14,477 nucleotides of DNA from CAYTSA01 sp964440345 (lineage in GTDB: Bacteria; Desulfobacterota; Desulfovibrionia; Desulfovibrionales; Desulfovibrionaceae), in the NCBI GenBank assembly GCA_964440345.1, contig CAYTSA010000094.1, forward strand, positions 1 to 14,477. Direction: 5' to 3'. The notes beneath the pieces were generated by a model. That model did no database searches and was not told where the DNA came from. It saw only the letters and a program-made list of their open reading frames with translations. Position numbers and translations under genes: made by a program. Positions 12,332-14,477 of the stretch are shown here, piece by piece (the first letter of the stretch is position 1; each line of letters begins with the position of its first letter).

Positions 12332-14477
12332 CTATTCGGCTGGGACATAGTCAACAAATTCAATATCACCTATCGTGATGGAGTTGGTATCCAAGGTGGC
12401 TATCAATGTGTGGCCGCCTGAAACGTCTCCATCCGAGTCGTAGAACAGTTCTTTTGAGGAAGTATCCAACACAAACATCGTGCTGGAAACCATTCCCCCG
12501 CCGGTTCCACTGAATGCGCCGCTAAAGTTGAAGGAAACAAAACCATTTGCGCCAGCAACAGAAAAGAGCGACCCCGTCGTCTCATCCGCCAAACCAAATT
12601 CGTGGTCTTCAAAAGCCAGCTTGTCGATAGTGAGTTCGAAATCGTATATGTTGTCGCCGCCCTCGCTGGTTCTTGCATAGTAAAAGTAATCAACCGTCGA
12701 ATCAGTCAGCCCAGCCAGTTTGCCGTACAGTGTGTCGGCGCCGTCGCCGCCCCACAATGTGTCTTCACCATGTCCCCCAAGCAACGTATCGTTACCACCT
12801 TCGCCCCACAGCCAGTCATTGCCGTCTCCTCCGTTGAGCTGGTCAGCTGCGCCGTCGTCCGGATTGGAAACGTCAGTGCCCCGCAAACTGTCGTCGCCGG
12901 TTCCGCCAGTAAGTACGTCTGCGCCTTCCCCGCCCTGGAGATAGGCCGCCACGTCAGGCCCGGTTATGGTGTCGTCGCCGGTAAAGCCGAATACATGCAC
13001 TTCGTCGTCAACTCCCCAGTTAGAGAAGGTCAGACCAGAAAGATCAAGAGAAAGGTCGTCTTCCTCGTCCAGGGTGAGCACCACGTCGCCTCCCGCGTTC
13101 ACAAACGTGGGATTCAGGTTCACCATGTCATGCGCGTCCAGCGTGACGCTGTAGTTGTTGATGTGTATCTCTTCAACAGTTAGTATTGTTGCTGCAGCAA
13201 GCTCAGTGGCGGCTTCTATATAAATAACGTCGGTCCCGTCGCCGCCTTCTATGTATTCCGCCACGCTGCTTCCAGCGTCTACGGTGTCGCCATAGTAAAA
13301 AGTGTCGTCGCCCAGGCCGCCCATCAAGGTATCCGGGTCGCCTCCCCCGATGATGGAGTCGTTGCCCAGGTCGCCTACCAGCAAATCTGCACCGCCGCCG
13401 CCGGTGAGCGTATCGTCGCCATCCAGGCCCAGCAGCGTGTCGGCGCCACTGCCGCCCACAAGGTTGTCCGCGCTGGTCGTGCCTACCAGGTAGAGTGCCC
13501 CGTCTTCATCGACAACCTCTATGTCTGTATTGGCCAGAGAAGCCACGTTCAGCTCGGCGATGGTAGCTAGACCGCCCGCACTGGAGCCATTGACGTCGTA
13601 ATACAGCGTCTTCGTGGAGGTATCGAACAAGAACCCCGCGCCGGAATCATAGCTTTGCGTTTCGCTTGTGCCAGACATGGAGTGGAAGTCTCCAGAACCA
13701 AGCGTTCCGGTGCTCAGCGCAAAGCCTGTGTCCTCCACGGCGATGACGTCCTCGCCGCTGGTAAAGTCTTCTATGCTGTCTGTGGCCGACAGCGTATCCA
13801 CGCTCTGACCTTCCGTGGGATTTAAGTAGTAGAAGCTGTCGTTGCCGTCGCCGCCGTACATGGTGTCGGCGCCCTCGCCGCCCTGGATGAAGTCGTCGCC
13901 TCCCAGGCCGTACAGGGTGTCGTCGCCGTCCAGGCCGTCGATAATATCGCCTCCGAATACGTCCACGTAAAAATCAGCGCCAGTAGAAGGCTCGTCCGCA
14001 CCGTAGTGCACGTTCAACACATGAGTATCACTGTAGTCGTAGCCGTCGAATACCTGAAATTCCAGCTCCGCGAGGTATACGCCGTAGGACCCTACGGAGC
14101 CGTAATACTCCAGGCCGTTCTGGCTGATGTCCGCAGGGGAGATGGTGTCTCCCGCCGCCAGGGAGCCGTCCGGGCCCAGCAAAAACCATCCTGCGTCCAG
14201 ACTGACAATTTTCACTGCCGTGAACGGGTCGGAGTCTGCGTCACTGAAGACAAAGTCGTCGACGCCGATGTAGGCAAAGCCGTCTGTCGTGTACATCAGG
14301 TCGCCATCCGCGGACGTGGGCGCCGCATTGCCCGACGTCACCGTCACCGTCACCGTGGCCGTATCTGTCGCGCCGTCGCTGTCCTCCACGGTGTAGGTGA
14401 ACGTGTCCGTGCCTGTGAAACCGCTGTTAGGCGTATACACTATCTGGCTGCCGCTGATCACTGCAGTACCGTTGGCC
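12332..14477 (-). CDS. Large RTX/cadherin-like secreted protein, C-terminal part
   Basis: The reading frame is open to the right edge, so the N-terminus lies outside; 714 residues are visible. Positions below count from the valine codon at 14461. An Ig-like tandem-95/VCBS type repeat is at about 1-43 (YTPNSGFTGTDTFTYTV), then a cadherin-like domain at about 50-154 (SLDAGWFLLGPDGSLAAGD). Three blocks of calcium-binding RTX nonapeptides follow at about 168-206, 334-387 and 493-580 (units such as GGDGNDSFY, GGSGADTLL, GGDGADTLY). After block 1 (210-320) and again at the end (593-709) is a serralysin-type cap (FYY..., DIEVVD or DIEFVD). Cysteine is absent and the chain is acidic, as in substrates of type I secretion; the C-terminus ends DYVPAE. 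Likely a surface or adhesin-like protein. No catalytic domain is in the visible part, and no secretion genes are present. The stop at 12332-12334 is clear. Confidence 0.9.
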   Translation of the reverse strand, partial: ANGTAVISGSQIVYTPNSGFTGTDTFTYTVEDSDGATDTATVTVTVTSGNAAPTSADGDLMYTTDGFAYIGVDDFVFSDADSDPFTAVKIVSLDAGWFLLGPDGSLAAGDTISPADISQNGLEYYGSVGSYGVYLAELEFQVFDGYDYSDTHVLNVHYGADEPSTGADFYVDVFGGDIIDGLDGDDTLYGLGGDDFIQGGEGADTMYGGDGNDSFYYLNPTEGQSVDTLSATDSIEDFTSGEDVIAVEDTGFALSTGTLGSGDFHSMSGTSETQSYDSGAGFLFDTSTKTLYYDVNGSSAGGLATIAELNVASLANTDIEVVDEDGALYLVGTTSADNLVGGSGADTLLGLDGDDTLTGGGGADLLVGDLGNDSIIGGGDPDTLMGGLGDDTFYYGDTVDAGSSVAEYIEGGDGTDVIYIEAATELAAATILTVEEIHINNYSVTLDAHDMVNLNPTFVNAGGDVVLTLDEEDDLSLDLSGLTFSNWGVDDEVHVFGFTGDDTITGPDVAAYLQGGEGADVLTGGTGDDSLRGTDVSNPDDGAADQLNGGDGNDWLWGEGGNDTLLGGHGEDTLWGGDGADTLYGKLAGLTDSTVDYFYYARTSEGGDNIYDFELTIDKLAFEDHEFGLADETTGSLFSVAGANGFVSFNFSGAFSGTGGGMVSSTMFVLDTSSKELFYDSDGDVSGGHTLIATLDTNSITIGDIEFVDYVPAE

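Noticed and set aside
12720..13493. Several plus-strand Ser/Pro-rich frames and GTCGTCGCC-like repeated DNA
   Set aside because: They are the complementary reading of the RTX GGxGxD repeats, and the DNA repetition is explained by the protein repeats.

Overview
The window looks like a chromosomal segment of a Gram-negative deltaproteobacterium, most likely a sulfate reducer of the Desulfovibrionales. Four things point that way: a porin-like C-terminus of the Desulfovibrio homotrimeric porin type, a split YeeE/YedE sulfur-transport gene pair, an AmmeMemoRadiSam radical SAM gene beside a corrinoid adenosyltransferase, and a very large multi-PAS histidine kinase. This is inferred from protein motifs only; no rRNA or database search was available. 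I see no tRNA, rRNA, CRISPR array, transposase or phage gene.

Layout from left to right. (1) 67-957 (-): short outer-membrane porin-like protein, with a perfect 13-bp inverted repeat (982-994 / 1054-1066) just upstream. (2) 1093-2186 (-): two translationally coupled YeeE/YedE half-transporters behind a good sigma70-type promoter (2229-2256). (3) 2187-2541: a 355-bp divergent intergenic region. (4) 2542-4564 (+): ktrB-ktrA potassium uptake operon. (5) 4565-4671: convergent gap with two hairpins. (6) 4672-8991 (-): a two-gene sensory operon in which a periplasmic solute-binding protein is followed, 3 nt later, by an 1140-residue membrane kinase (periplasmic loop, HAMP, GAF, four PAS, HisKA, HATPase). 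Two identical 10-bp direct repeats, exactly 20 bp apart, sit in its leader. (7) 9202-11079 (-): operon of a 95-residue exported protein, amrS and cobO. (8) 11188-12261 (+): purM with its own promoter. (9) 12332 to the right edge (-): the C-terminal part of a large RTX/cadherin-like secreted protein whose N-terminus lies outside the window.

How the genes may fit together: KtrAB handles K+ and osmotic balance, the YeeE/YedE pair probably brings in thiosulfate or another reduced sulfur species, and the binding protein plus kinase probably sense an unidentified small solute. No response regulator is present, so the kinase's partner must be encoded elsewhere. amrS and cobO sit in one operon, while the usual AmmeMemoRadiSam partners (the AMMECR1 and Memo proteins) are absent from the window. 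purM is housekeeping. The RTX protein is probably a type I-secreted surface or adhesin-like protein, but no secretion gene is visible.

I do not see strong evidence for an entirely new multi-gene system. The observations most worth checking are the binding-protein/kinase module with its spaced repeats, the internally duplicated RTX-plus-cap module, the shortened porin-like protein behind the inverted repeat, and the small exported protein in the amrS-cobO operon.
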